DNA of 64,000 bases from Ampullaceana balthica (GCA_944989445.1 CALYLW010001029.1:390814-454813), one strand, 5' to 3'. Shown: positions 24,097 to 36,799, numbered from the stretch's first letter. Translations and numbers: made by a program. Notes: a model not told the origin generated them from the letters alone.

Positions 24097-27000
24097 CTAG
24101 CTGCCCTCTGCAGCTGCTTCAGTAGGACGGAGAGTATACACAGCAACACCCACAATTACAACAATAAAAGATATCACATAGAGTATATGGAACTGTGGAA
24201 GAAAAGTTATATTGTTCCCAATGTAAGATATGTCCAAAACAAATTTTTAAAATATTTTTGGAAACTTTTATTCTGTAACTTTTATTGGATGTTTTTATTT
24301 TAAAATATGCAATAATTACTTTAAGTAACAAGTAATTCTTTCTAACGAAAGAGCAAAACTAAGCTCCATAACAGAAATAAAACCAAGAAAATTTTCTTTT
24401 GAAAACTAATTAAACTTACTGTGTATCCAAATAAGAAAATTCCAAATATCAATGCATAAAAGTCAGCTGAGAGCACAGATATGTTTGTGACTGTGGCACT
24501 CGTCTTTTGTATCACATATGACATACAAATATAAATCATGCTCAGGAAAAAGAAAAATCCTAGCCATGGAAGCACTGAAGAAACATTTTAAAAATGCATT
24601 ATATTATATATGAAATTTTTTATATTGACTAATTATTAGCAGCTCATTTAAATTGAGCAATTATTGGGATAATAAATTCTATGTTTAATGGTACTTCTTA
24701 GTGTTCACTGCTTACATTAAATGTTTATCTTAAATCAATTATATCTATTTAAAGTGAAATCAAAACTTTGGCGAAAATTATTTTTCAAAGACATTAACCA
24801 GGTGAATGAATGACAAGTGAGCCCACTACTAATAAACAGATAAGTGAACATAAATAATAATAAACTTTAAATGCTCTGTATAGGTGAGAATATATATATA
24901 ATGACCACATTTTCTGGCACTAAAGCTGACAATCACATTCTGCAAGTGTTCAAACATGAAAATTTATCTACATGAGCTGTTCAAAATGTGTATATGGTAT
25001 GTTTAATATAAGTTTTATTTTACTTAATTTAAATATTATTATTACATGTAGTTCAATTTATCTGTGTGTTCACTTGTCATGTATTCAATAGTCTGGGAAA
25101 CAGACATACCAACTTTATAGGAAGAAAAGTTCACTTTTGATAATGCATCACGTTCAATAAGTATCCTGAAATAGCCAGACGAGAATGTATTCAAATATTT
25201 TTAGTATCTTTAAATTAATGCTAATAACACAATAAGTTATTTTAATATTTAGGCTGTGTAAAATTCTGAAGCTGTTCAGAATTCAAGGAATAACATTTTT
25301 TAATTTATATGATCATAAATAAGACTAAGTATGATTTCATGGTTTACAGCGTATAGCTTAATTAATAAAAAAAGATTTATTTTTCTTAACTCTTTTTCTC
25401 CGCATTAAGGCTCCCATGGTCGATTTTAAAAAGACGTTTTTGACAGATCAACAATGGGAGCGTCGAATTATTAAAACTGGGTTGTTTCGCTTCTTTTCTT
25501 AACTATTTAACCAATGCTAGTTTTAATGTAATCTAGAATGATTTCTTTGTTCTGTTTTGTGAATTCTTTGTTTGAATGTGTTTTCACAGCAAAAGGAGCG
25601 TTTGAAAGGCTTGTTTTCATTTTCGTTTTTAGGTTTGTTTACAAACATGGATATTCAACCAACTCATCTGGTTATCGATCTAGTATTATTTTAAATACAA
25701 CAATAATGAATAAGAAAAAGGTATTTTTTAAAAAATCCCTTATATTAACTTCACCGCCGTCTCTGTCTTGGTCGGGCACGCGGAAAAAACAAAAGTTAAA
25801 AATGACCCACTTCCCGTGAAGCCATCGAGCTGAAATTTGGCACACGGACCCGTGTCACCTAACAATGCATCGTATCAAAGTTTCAGATCGATCGAACGTA
25901 CCATAATTAAATTAATGCATTTTTAGTTTATCTATATAAACTATATGTAGCGGTCGCTATTGTTTACATTTTACGGGTCACTTGACTTCACGCCAGCCAC
26001 CGGTGAACACATCTCGTGTTTTAACCAGGTAAACCACCTGGAGTTGAGTTAACGCGTTGACGCCACCCGTCCATGTCCACACCCCCTTCCCCCAGTTTTA
26101 AAGCCAGGGGAGATAATTTCGGTTTCAGTCTGTAAATGTTTGTCGCGTTTGCACATAATCAATACTTTTAGTTATGTCTCATATATAAGGGATTTATAGT
26201 CAAAAACTTTGTTTTTGCAGGGTTGTTTTATTATGATGATTCAGATAGTAATTTAAAATTGCTGATGAATCATACGCCTAATGCTAGCAGTTGTAGTGAA
26301 ATTGACAATGAAGTTGACAAGTCATCTGTTGATAAACAACTAGCCCTGCCCCCATCTCAAATGCCTTGTACAACTGATAATATTTCTACTATAAATGATA
26401 ATATAGACAAATTTGAAAGCTGCTAAACTTTTTCACTAAAACTAAGTGCAATTTTGGATAGAATTTAAAATAATTTCTAGTTGCAATTAGGCCTGTCAAC
26501 GGGCAATTACCCGGGTAGTAAAATTGCACTCAGATACCCGTGAAAATGTTACTGCAATGTCTATACAAACGGTGGTTGACATTTCGGCTCGCTAACAATT
26601 TAACAAATTAAAACTTTTCGTTTGAAATATATACAGTGGAACCTCTCATAACGATTATAATTCGTTCCAGAATCTTACTCGTTAAGCGAAAAACTCATTA
26701 AACGAAAAAATTTTCCTATACAAATTAATGTAAAATTCCATAATGCATTCCATACTGAAAACATACTCATTTAAAAAAAATTATTAACATTTATTCAAAT
26801 AAAATTACATACTTATGAATTGTTAAGGAGTGTAACAACTTGGAATGCAGTTAAGATTTTAAACAAAAAACGTAAATAAAAATATGAATTTATGACAAAA
26901 AATCAATCCTTTTTAACTATAAAACTGTCTAAATACAGACGTAACCTTTTCTTAGACATTCTTGACACTCCCTTTGAAGTATCCATCTCCTTAATTTTGT

Positions 27001-30000
27001 TTTTTTTCTTAAGAATATTGCAGATTGTTGATGTTTACCGATTGTATGTGCGCGCTAGATTAGCCACGCTCACACCTTGTTCTTGCTTTTCAATGATTTT
27101 ACGTTTCATTTCAAGTTATTTTTTTCTCTCTTATGATTGTCTTCTTGTGTTTTTTTCTTCGAAGACATTTTAGCACAGATTATTACACTTTGCACATAAA
27201 AATTTTTTGAATACTACCTGAATACAAAATTTGTAAAAACGGGTGATCTCACTCGAAAACAATACGCTAACAGACTGAGTGCTAAAGACAGACTAATGCA
27301 TCAGCGCGGAAGTCACGGCTCACAAACGAATGTCGGAACAAAGGGACTTCTCCTTTATGCGTAACTCGTTATGCGAAATGTCGCTCATTAATGGAGCAAC
27401 TTCCTTAAATTTTTTGCTCGTTATACGAATTACTCGTTATGAGAGGTTCACTGTAGTGTGAAATACGTTTAACATGAAAATGCTTAAAAAGAAATAACTG
27501 TCAACAGGAAATTCAAAATTAAATGCCGGGGGATGGGCAAGTCCCAGAAAGTTTGGTTAATTACAACAGTTGTCAGCTATGAACTAGAAATAAACTGCCA
27601 TGTCATCATACAATTACTGCCCTTAATCTTTATAAGACTTTGTTTATTTGTTTAGCAAAATCACTTTGGCACCCCTCTGCTTATTGTTTTTATACCACTG
27701 CACTATAGAAGTATTTCAATGTCATCATTTTTACATCGCTTATTCATTACATCTAAATTTGCATTTCCATATAATCAAAGAAGTATAAGGCTAATAGCGG
27801 GCATGACGGCAAAAATTTTGAGGCACTTTGAACGGGTAACCCGGGTACCCATTCAAATTTTGGACGGGTACCCGGGCAGCCTTTTTCAACAATATTGATA
27901 GCCCTAGTTGCAATACATAGTATAGCTTCCAGCTCCATTGTAAACAGCACAATTTTCCTCTTATTTTCCAGTATGGGTGGCCATGCATATTGAGCTCTAA
28001 TGTTTTATTTGTTTTTTGTTTTTTTAATGTGAAGTTATTTCTGTTTGCTGTAAATATGAATATAGTTCAGAAAAAAATCATTCTTAGATTTTGGATACAA
28101 ATCTACATTTTTGTGACTTAGAATGATGTGTTTTTTTATAATTTTTAAATTTTCACTAAAACAAAATCATAATATTTTATGAAAATAGTCTTGAGTCTGT
28201 GTTGTATAAAAACATCATTCTTTTCCCTTTAATTCAATACTAAATATTTCATTATCTGTTAAATAATATATCTCTTACAGCTGCTACAAGCTTTTATCAT
28301 GTAGCATTTTACCCTAAATTTCTAACCATCAAAACATGGAAGCTCAAAAACTCAGTAGATCACAATAATTGATGTCATCTCAAAAGGAAAAAAAAGATAC
28401 CTAAGCACATTGAAAATCACTTCAATTGTTAAAAAGTGTGATAAAACAAATTTAGACCACTTACACTTGAATGCCTGAGATAAATGTACTAAACAACCCC
28501 AGCATGCCGAGGAATTCTGACTTCTTGAAGTTCTTCACAACAAACTCTTGTGCTACATTGCTTATACCGTACAACACAGCACCAGAGATAACAAGGAAGT
28601 CCCCTAAGATCACATTTGTACCTTGTTGATGATAAAATTCCCTTTTTAAAGAAATGACACATTTATTAGATGCTTAATTTGCTATTTATGAGTAAAAAAT
28701 AAAACACAATTTATTTTGGAAGGAACACCATTGTCCAATAAATTAACTGTTGAAAAATTTTGCTGATTTTAACAAGATTGTTATATTTATTTTTGCAAGG
28801 AAGGCTGTAGAACTATAAATTCTTATTAACAATCCATGCATACCACCATCTTGATTTTTTCCGGTGATAATATCAGCAGCCACAAGGCCTCCCAAACCTA
28901 GCACAGAAACAGCAACACCAACATAATGAGTCCAGCGGTAATGTGCATGCAACAGCAACTTTGACAAAATCAGAACAACAGCTATACTGAAGCAGTCTAA
29001 GATCTATCAAATAGAAAATGCAAATTTATAAAAATCAAAAATATTATTTAAACAAGTGAATATTATTTTTTAAAATTATTACAAATAGATGACAATTATC
29101 CCACTAAACCAGGGGTCGGGAAAACATGGCTCGCGAGCCAGATGTGGCTCTATTGATGGCTGAATCTGGCTCGCAGATTATAAAAAATCAAGAAATAAAA
29201 ACTCGACTGACTATTTAAATGCAATTTCCAACAAGGAATTTCCGATTTTTTATCAAGGGAAATCATTCTAGATTACATTAAAAGTCTATTCAAATAAGTA
29301 ATTCAGAAACTAAACACAATATGACTTCATATCCCCTCACGCTACATCACACCAAAGAATGTGTCAATATAATCGGCACCACGCAACAATTTAACATAAG
29401 CATTCACAAAGCGGGAAAACCCCATTAACTATCATTCTAGATTACATAAAAAGTCATTTCAAATCAATAATTTTGAAACTAAACAAAAAAATTGCTTTAA
29501 AAAATTGCTTCTAAAATTACGGGAGTCAAACGAAAATATATTTTTGAAAAATGTCTTCTCCAACATTGTTTTAAATATTATTAGCTATTGTTTGACGTTT
29601 TTTTCAACCCGATAGATGTTATTAGTGGCGAGAAATTTACAAAATGCTGATATTCGTTAAGTTTTTTTTTGGATCTTCCAGGTAATCCAGTAAACCTTTT
29701 CGGTATTTTTTTTGAAGTTGCACATCCTTGGGACCTCCTTAGCATTTTTGCAAAAGACCCGAACCCTCTATCTGTTATGGTTCAGGAAGAGTTGCATGTG
29801 CAAGCGTTACAGACATTTCGAATCTATAAACGCAATTTTTCCAAGGGAAATTGCAAGAAAAATTCTTTAGACTCCTTTGATCTAAATATTAATTGCATAT
29901 TCTCCCCCCTCCACCAGGAAAAAAAGTTTCCTTGCCTGCATAAAGCTTAACCTCACCACATATGAACCAGACTACAAAGCCATCAGCAGAGCCATGTAGC

Positions 30001-33000
30001 ACCATAAGTCGCATTAATGGTAAGAAATACTCATTATTGATTAGCAACAGCATAACAATGTTATTAAAAAGAATTCAGAGACATAATTATTCTGCTTTAA
30101 GAGTTGAAGTGACACAAAATTCTTACATTTACTTGAATTTTTAGTTTTAAACATAATGTATGGCTCTCACAGAATTACTTTTCAAAATATGTGGTGTTTA
30201 TGACTCTCTCCTACAAAAAGTTTCCCGACCCCTGCTCTAAACTGTGTGGTTGAACAGTCACACGGCTACCTGTCGAATGATGCCTCACAACAGTTTAGAG
30301 TTGCCATGCAGCAAATTTTAATAACGATAACATATGTGTGCTTGTTGGAATATATAATTTTGCACAGAAAAATGAATGTTGCACAATAAAAATGAATGTT
30401 GCACATCAGTTTATCTTTCTTAACATGAACCAATGAAACTGGGAATATTGCAACTAGTTCATTGCACTTTAAAAAATTCTAAAAGAATTAGTCCTGTTTC
30501 CATTTTTAGAGAAAATGTGTTGAAGTAGGTAAATTGTCTAAAAACTCACTTACGAGTTACTTCTATTTTTAGATTAAGTAAAATAATAAATACCTGGACA
30601 CTGGTTATTGATGTGTAATTGTATGCCTTAACTACAAGGTAGTTTGCTTCTACATCAATTAAACCAATTATAGCATATTTGAGACCATCCCAAGATCTGA
30701 GGATGTTAACCAGGTTTCTCTTCCCTGGCTTGTATGCCAGCTGTGTCGTAAAAACAAGTCCCAATGCAAAGTACACCAAAAAACTTTGGGCTGGTTGAGA
30801 AAGATGGGGAATGTTAAATATATCTTATTTGGTTTAGTTTTCAATAACTATTAATGAACATTTGAGAAACACTAGTTACACATTTTCATATTAAGTTACA
30901 GCTCAGACAGAATGATTTTTAATTGAATACCAATTAAACTGTATACTGTCTTGTTTTCTTGGTTTTTTAAAAAAATAATTATTTTGGTATAGGGGCTGTC
31001 CATAAATGACATCACGCGATTTTGGCCGATTTTTACTCCCCCCCCCCTCGTCACATGCCATCACGAAAACTTAGACCCCCCTCCAAAATTTGGTCACAAA
31101 GCTTTGCGAGGCTGCACTCTAAACATGTGTGAAGCCATGTAAAACACCATTAAATAAATTGAAAGCAATCAAATATTCAAGGGGAACTTTTATTTAAAGT
31201 TACGCATTATGATATGGCATCACATTTCTTAAACACGCCCCCTCCCCCTCGTCACAAATGTGTGACCCCCCTCCCCCTCGTCACAAATGTGTGACACCCT
31301 CCCCTCCCCCTAGGTGCGTGATGTCATTTTTGGACGGCCCCATGCTTAATTTACAAATTTTCACAATAACTATTTAGTCTGATAAAAACTTTGTTAAAAA
31401 GAGTCACAGCATGCAGCAAAGGGATCCGAATTAGTTACCACTCCTTTTTAAATCCTTTATATTAACTCGTGGTTTCTGTTTGGTTCATTGTTTGCTTGCT
31501 TGTCGCCAAAACTTTGGATCGATTTTTAACCCACTTTCTCGTAAGCTAGCGAGCTGAAATTTTGCAGGCAGTTTCGTACCGATGATAAAAACAATGTATC
31601 AAAATTTCAGATCGATCGCATGTACCGTAATTAAATTATTGAATTTTTATATTATTTTATTTATCTCTATGTATCATGTTATTTTTTGAGATAGAGTGTC
31701 GCGGTGCGTATTATATTGAACGACCTTTCTGTCGCACAATAAGGTGCGTATTTTATTGACAACACTTTTTATAAACATATTTCTGATCGGTGCGCATTAT
31801 ATTAAACATGTTTTATGATTAAACATGTTTTACGACACAACTGCAATTTTGTATTTTTGGATGGTCTTGCGCTGCGTATTATAATGAACATTCTTTTAGT
31901 TATGTCTCGTACATAAAGGATTTATAGTCAAAAACTTGTTTTTTTACAGTTTTTTTTATTCTTATCTTGGTCATTTTTGGTACTTGCAAGAGACGCTTAA
32001 TCCCTTGGAAATGCACTTAGATAAGAATTTGCATCCGTTCATGGGGCTCTACCGAACATGTGTTCTGAAATGTCACCCCAGAATAATAACTCAAACGCCT
32101 TGGAAAATTCGACTAAGGGAGGTTTGAAGCCAAAAATCTTCGAGTTAAGGAGATCTAAAATACATTAGTCTTATGGAATTTGGCCGGGACCTAGCAGCAA
32201 TTAATTCGATATAGGGAGGTTTTCAACTTAGGGAAGTTCGACTTAGCGAGGGCTGACTGTAGTTAAGTCTCGAACTCCATTCAAGGTTGTTATATGTATG
32301 TAATTAAATTTTATTAATGCAATTTCTTTTGAGAGGCGCAGATAATTAATTTTCTTAGAACCCTCTTTGGGATTGAGACTATTTACACGCTTTTATTTAA
32401 GTCACAATGTTTGTATGTTGAAATCCATCCATCCATCCATCCATCCTTCCTTCAAAACTTGAAACGTAAAATTATACCACTTCTGATGGTCCTAGAGATC
32501 TAAAAATTTTACCACAGATAGATCTTGGATGACAATGCATTGTATAAAAATTTCAGATCGATCGAATGTACCGTATTGAAATTATTGCATTTTTAGTTTA
32601 TCTATAGTCTATATATAAGCATCGGTACCCGTCTGCTTTGTTGACATCCATGAGTTCACCACGTGAACACATCACCATGGTATAAAACTTTGGGCGGGCG
32701 CTTATGGCTTGGTAAAAAAAAATTGAGGTAAAAAAAGATGTGTGGGCGTCAGACGTGAATTGTAAAGAGTTTTCATTATAAGTTTTAAAAAATAGCTGTA
32801 AAAACAAAGTTTTTGACTATAAATCCCTTATATATGAGACATAACTAAAAGTAGTGATTATGTTAAAAGCGTGTCCTTTTTAAAAAAAGATTTTTTAAAT
32901 ATTTAATTGTATACTTCTTTTGTAAAGGTGCAGCTTTCTAGACCTAAATTCTTTCTGGATCCATAAAATTCTTAATCATTCTTTGCACTGCTGTTTCTTG

Positions 33001-34025
33001 TGTGACTATAAGAGCACAGTTATGTACCACTTGTGAGTATTGTCAATTTTTGTGATCAGCCTGTATCACTGTACTTCAAATCTCATTAATAGACATGTAT
33101 GTTACATTTTTTTATCCGAGTTCAAGAATTAAATTATACTTAAATTTCTTCAAGTGGCTTGAGTCAAGTTTATTAAAAAAAAACATGGCAAGGTCTTCAG
33201 TAAGGTATAAGTAGAAATAATCAGTCTTGACATGCTAAAAATATCATAAGCATTAGAACAGGATAGAAACTCATTTAAGATAAACAGATGGCAACTCATC
33301 AAGATATGGACAGTTATAAATTCATTACAGGTGCAAATCATTGTCATTAATAAAGTTCAGAATACATTATTTCATTAATTTTTTTAATTAATTAATGTAA
33401 TAATTTTTTCCAATTTTATATTCAATATATAATTGTCTAAATGGAAAAATTTATTAACTTACCAGTAGGGACATTCACATTTTCATTTTGAAGGAGGGTT
33501 GAAAATACTCCAGTTCCACATAGCAGAAGTGATAAACTCTGACCTAATATCAAAGACTTGAGAAAATTTCTAGAAAAAATATAATGTTAATTTAAATTCA
33601 AACATTTAATAAATGTTTATATTATATAGTTTATATAGTTACCATTAATTTTTTTTTAAATGCCACAAAAATATAATAAAAAATTTTGGCCTTTATAATC
33701 TTTAAGATTATATAAGACCATATTTAATTAACATTAAAAAACATGTTTGAAAATGAAAATATTTATTAATATAGTATAAACCAATTAGTAAGTTATTTAT
33801 TCGAAGAATTATAACTAAAGATAGTTTGTATAGTTCATTTTAAAGATGAAATAAGATACAGGATTAAATAATAGTTTATCGATACCTGGAGCACAAAATC
33901 TTCTTTAATGAAATGACCCATTGACTCTGTCTTATGATGCTTGGTTCCTTTAAGGGCTCAGGTAAATCATCTGAAACATTGTTGTCTGATGAATGTGTCA
34001 GACTTTCACGAGCACTCATGTTCAT
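24097..34025 (-). CDS. SLC35F1/F2-type solute carrier, complete, 8 exons
   Basis: Exons (minus): 33886-34025, 33463-33569, 30594-30790, 28844-29003, 28465-28621, 25110-25165, 24420-24574, 24097-24192. The sites are GT-AG with consistent phases, giving 355 aa (human SLC35F2 374, F1 408). The start at 34025 is the first ATG after an in-frame TAA; a second ATG is two codons later. The protein is a drug/metabolite-transporter-fold (EamA-like) integral membrane protein. Conserved landmarks are LGQSLSLLLCGTG (about 53-65), LIDVEANYLVVKAYNYTSITS (about 126-146, ending just before exon 4's ILDCFSIAVV), VLGLGGLVAAD (about 182-192), LYGISNVAQEF (about 218-228) and IQKTSATVTNISVLSADFYAL (about 292-312). 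The N-terminus (1-45) is polar and cytosolic-like. Substrates in this subgroup are poorly defined. All larger introns carry transposons. Confidence 0.92.
25733..26220 (+). repeat. Helentron-like non-autonomous repeat, copy 3
   Basis: It begins AAATCCCTTATATTAACTTC and ends ATATATAAGGGATTTATAGT followed by CAAAAACTTTGTTTTTGC. The ends are an inverted pair (AAATCCCTTATAT) offset by a 3' hairpin segment. An internal block CAGATCGATCG is shared with the copies at 31450, 32462 and 45317. It lies in SLC35F intron 5. Confidence 0.65.
26223..26426 (+). other. Unidentified 67-codon acidic ORF at repeat border
   Basis: It starts three bases after the 3' border of the Helentron-like copy. The product is acidic and rich in Ser, Asn and Asp, with no motif I recognise. 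It is antisense within an SLC35F intron. It may be a captured or decayed gene fragment, or chance. Confidence 0.15.
26488..27906. mobile_element. hAT-type element with perfect 8-bp duplication, hosting a pogo element
   Basis: The termini are TAGGCCTGTCAACGGG and, from the other end, TAGGGCTATCAAT, with CCCGGGTA blocks in both arms. The flanks are GTTGCAAT on both sides, a perfect 8-bp target duplication. Excluding the nested pogo element, about 600 bp of hAT sequence remains, with no recognisable transposase. It lies in SLC35F intron 5. Confidence 0.8.
26634..27453 (-). mobile_element. Tigger/pogo-like element with dead transposase N-terminus
   Basis: The termini are CAGTGGAACCTCTCATAACG and its inverted partner, flanked by TA, 820 bp in all. 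On the minus strand, 27170-26960 carries a broken reading: MSSKKKTQED, a stop, then MKRKIIEKQEQGVSVANLAR, a stop, then TSTICNILKKKNKIKEMD. This is the order of a pogo/Tigger (CENP-B-like) helix-turn-helix: a KxxIIxxxExG helix, an LAR turn, and a STIxxILK recognition helix. At least two stops break it and the DDE domain is absent. It sits inside the hAT element 26488-27906. Confidence 0.8.
29110..30234 (+). mobile_element. hAT element with internal transposase remnants
   Basis: The termini are CAGGGGTCGGGAAA and TTTCCCGACCCCTG, flanked by CACTAAAC and CTCTAAAC (8-bp duplication, one mismatch). The plus strand contains FPCLHKA (about 29926-29946) and, shortly after, TYEPDYKAISRAM, which resemble two segments near the C-terminus of ZBED/FAM200-type hAT transposases, now joined by a deletion. 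It lies in SLC35F intron 3. It is the parent type of the shorter copy at 35867-36202. Confidence 0.75.
30992..31341. mobile_element. 350-bp GGGGCCGTCC-family deletion derivative
   Basis: The left end is GGGGCTGTCCATAAATGACA and the right end TTTTTGGACGGCCCC, flanked by ATA and ATG. Its arms match those of the 1.69-kb copies (AAAGCTTTG block on one side; ATTAAATAAATTGAAAGC and AACTTTTATTTAAAGTTAC blocks on the other), so it arose by internal deletion. It lies in SLC35F intron 2. Confidence 0.75.
31450..31955 (+). repeat. Helentron-like non-autonomous repeat, copy 2
   Basis: Nearly identical to 20714-21205: the same start (AAATCCTTTATATTAACT), internal TGAAATTTTGCAGGCAGTTT and 3' hairpin end. 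It carries a small internal duplication of TTAAACATGTTTTA. It lies in SLC35F intron 2. Confidence 0.65.
32160..32263. mobile_element. Fragment of the pogo-like MITE family of 9871
   Basis: The right terminus, read inward, is CAGTCAGCCCTCGCTAAGTC, then a stretch with AAGTTGAAAACCTCCCTATA and TCGAATTAATTG shared with 9871-10042. TA flanks the terminus. The other end is not clearly defined and may extend to about 31950. Confidence 0.55.
32422..32451. repeat. Short (ATCC)n microsatellite
   Basis: About six to seven copies of ATCC, partly decayed at the end, directly before a Helentron-like fragment. Microsatellites are common inside Helentron-associated repeats. Confidence 0.75.
32462..32856. 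repeat. Two oppositely oriented Helentron-like fragments
   Basis: 32490-32620 matches the internal CAGATCGATCGAATGTACCG block in plus orientation. 32801-32856 is the 3' end in minus orientation (AAAACAAAGTTTTTGACTAT then AAATCCCTTATATATGAG). The two parts therefore come from different insertions or a rearrangement. Confidence 0.6.
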
Positions 34026-34059
34026 TTCAGGTTTGACTTGAAGCACTTTCCATTATACT

Positions 34060-34860
34060 TTGACCAGGTTTAATTTGTTATGTTTAACCACATAGTTTGA
34101 AGTTCATCTAAACACTGAAAAGCAGCATATGTATATGGTGGATGGGTCTCATACTATACAGAAAATGCATATTCTAGTACAGGTCTCACTTAAGTGAGAT
34201 AATAGCATTTTACTTTTATATTCTTATTACATCTGTAAAAGTTTATAAATCCTAAGGTTTTGTTGGATTTTTAATTACTTCCTTGACATGGGTATTTCAT
34301 GATAATTTCTCATTTACTATTACTCCTAAGTATTTTGCATCTTTAGCTTGGAGTTGGATTAGTTGTTTTCCATTAATGAAATATTTTGAGTTTATTTGTT
34401 TCTTCTTCTTTGTTACCCTTAACAGTTGACACTTTTCTGGGTGGAAAGACATACTCAATGATACTCCCATAGTTTCCCATTTTATTCATTCATCTAGGTC
34501 TTTTTGTAAGATTTTGCTATCTTGTTCTGATTTATTTGTTCTATAGATTAGCAAAAAACCTAAATTTTGTTTCTGTTGATTGTTGAGATGCTGTTGACTG
34601 TTTGGTAAATCAAAATCATTTTATAAAATAAACTTCTATCAAAAACTAACAGAGTTCCTTGTGGAACTCCTGAAATAACCGTTATTGATGAATTGATGCT
34701 GATTTAACTGATTTAGATCCATTAATTACAGTTTGCTGTCTACCCAAAAGACAGTCTTGGATCCAATGCTGTATGAAGTGAATGAGACCCGAGATTCCAT
34801 CTTAAGATTTTTGAGTAATTAACTTTTGTAAACTAAAGTGTCTAAAGTGGTGAACTTCTT
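34060..34860 (-). pseudogene. CR1/L2-like LINE reverse transcriptase remnant
   Basis: Minus-strand frames give, in order: IQHWIQDCLLGRQQTVINGS (about 34780-34720), GVPQGTLLVF (about 34670-34640), a loss of the YxDD region, then LQKDLDEW-like, FPPRKVSTV-like (FHPEKC region), KDAKYLGVIV (about 34345-34315), LSWNTHVKEVIK-like and RPVLEYAFSV (about 34185-34155). This is the order of reverse transcriptase motifs in CR1/L2-type LINEs, interrupted by stops and frameshifts and internally deleted. The remnant ends within about 50 bases of the SLC35F start codon in the same orientation. Confidence 0.8.
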
Positions 34861-35190
34861 CAAATTTACTCAAATTCAAATGATTTTTGAGAAGTCTAGT
34901 AATAGTATTTAATAGTAATAGTAATATGATAATAATGATATTATATATTATTATTAATTATAATTAAAATTATATAGCATATGGCATTCTAATTCTAAGT
35001 TAACTGACTCAGTCAGTGACTGTAGTGACTACACTGAAGAGGAAGACCACTGACACTGACGACGCCACTGTAGTTGTAATCTTGTTCTTGTGTCTGTAAC
35101 TGCATTTGTATGTAGTGAAAGAAATTTAAGTGACTCTAAGTGAATAAGTGATTAGTAATATTTATTATGTCATGTTTTAAATACGGAGTG

Positions 35191-35240
35191 ATTATTCGCA
35201 CAGCTGTGGGAATATTGTCCAGCATTATTCACACAGTCAC
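35191..35240. repeat. Inverted copy of the 33-bp E-box repeat
   Basis: Contains CACAGCTGTGGGAATATTGT followed by CCAGCATTATTC, the reverse complement of the 33-bp unit at 36800-36905, about one and a half units long. Confidence 0.8.
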
Positions 35241-35299
35241 GCATGCACATTGGTGTTTTATTTGTTATTTATAGTTATAATTTTAAAAATTTGCTGATT

Positions 35300-35450
35300 A
35301 CCATGAGCCTCGCTAGAGCAGTTGATAGGCGGAGGGAAACTGTATGTGTCCAGGTGGGAGATCGAATCCCAGTGCGGCCGCTTTAAAAAAAAATTTTAAT
35401 TATTTTTTTTAAAAATTTAAATAGATATATATTTTTTTTAATTAAAAAAA
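35300..35450 (+). repeat. Possible tRNA-derived SINE fragment
   Basis: A short head has an A-box-like TCGCTAGAGCAGTTGATAGG and a B-box-like GGGAGATCGAATCCC spaced as in a tRNA gene, followed by GCGGCCGC and an A/T-rich tail. The spacing and box order fit a tRNA-like RNA polymerase III promoter. No complete tRNA fold is present. Confidence 0.45.
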
Positions 35451-35866
35451 AATAAGAACCACAATGAGAGTGCTAGCAGTTTGTGTAATATATTATATGA
35501 GCACCCTAGCAGGCTCAAAGTTTCATGAAACATTTTATTATTTTGCCACATGCCTGTGATTCAGTGTTATCTGTTCTGTTACAGACTCTCCCTATTATAG
35601 TTATTCTATACAGTCTTAGTCTTACGCTTTTGCATTCTTTAATTAACTTTATGATTAATGGCCTTTGGGAAGAATACTAATTAGCCTACTATGATTTAGT
35701 GCAGATTTTGGACCAACAAAAGCATAATTCTGGTAGGCAGTTCCTCTCTGGTTCTTGTTAAAATTGATAAAAACATAACAATGGTCATAACAATAACATT
35801 TCAATCACTTGAAAACTTGAAAAGACTTTTAAAATGAGATATTAATTATTTTTATATCCTCTCCAC

Positions 35867-36202
35867 CAGGGGTCGGGAAACCATGGCTCGTGAGCCAGAT
35901 ATGGCTCAATGGCTCTATTGATGGCTGCATCTGGCTCTCAGACAAATGTTCCATTATTTAAAAAAAAGTTTATTCTGATTCCTTTGATCTTCATATTAAT
36001 TGCATTAAAAAAAAACACAGCATAATAATGTTATTAAAAAGAATTCAGAGCCATAATTATTGTACTTTTAGTTTTGAAATTACACAAATGCACACATTTA
36101 CTTGAATTTTAGTTTTCAACATAATGTATGGCTCTCACAGAATTACTTTTCAAATTATGTGGTGTTAATGGCTCTCTCAGACAAAAAGTTTCCCGACCAC
36201 TG
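35867..36202. mobile_element. 336-bp hAT MITE, deletion derivative of the 29110 family
   Basis: The termini are CAGGGGTCGGGAAA and TTTCCCGACCACTG, flanked by CTCTCCAC and CTCTACAC (8 bp, one mismatch). Both arms match the 29110-30234 element, including ATAATGTATGGCTCTCACAG near the right end. It lies between the divergent SLC35F and RAB39 genes. Confidence 0.85.
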
Positions 36203-36799
36203 CTCTACACCAATAGATATCAATAAGCAATAAATAATTAGTAGTAATAATTAATAATAAATAATATTTTATTAACATAAAAAATATATATTTCATTATG
36301 GGGAGGGGGTGGCTAGAAAACGTCAAGTCATTTTATGACTGACTTAAACAGATAGCAAAATGACCTGCACTAAGATTAGTTAGACGTAATAATAACTAGC
36401 CTACATACTAACACACCAAAAAATCAGTAATGGAATATCTTTTCATCAAAAGGTTAACTTTAACACAAATAGAGAGGTAAAACAATTTAGTATTAAAACT
36501 ATTAGTAATACTTAATACTTTAAATGCCTCCATTCTTCTGGGAAATTATTTTGATAATCGTAATAGATAATAGTAATGAATAATGATGTTCATGTATAGG
36601 CTATGTAATTATCTACTATATTAATAAGTATAAGCCTATTTAAAATTTACAAATTAAATACAATAGGCATTCGCTATTAATACTAAAAGCCTCACGACCT
36701 ATAGTCTATAGATTATTATGCTTCTAATTTAAAGTCATAACTGTAAAAAAAAATATATATTTTTTTTGGCTGTGGGCGTGGGAATAACGCTAGGCTAGG

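Noticed and set aside
26892..27173. 93-codon plus-strand ORF
   Set aside because: It is the antisense shadow of the Tigger/pogo transposase remnant on the minus strand.
28621..28651. Alternative SLC35F exon 5 acceptor at AAAAAG (about 28643)
   Set aside because: It would put the exon in a frame with an early stop; the acceptor ending ATCAACAAG before 28621 keeps phase and restores the conserved sequence.
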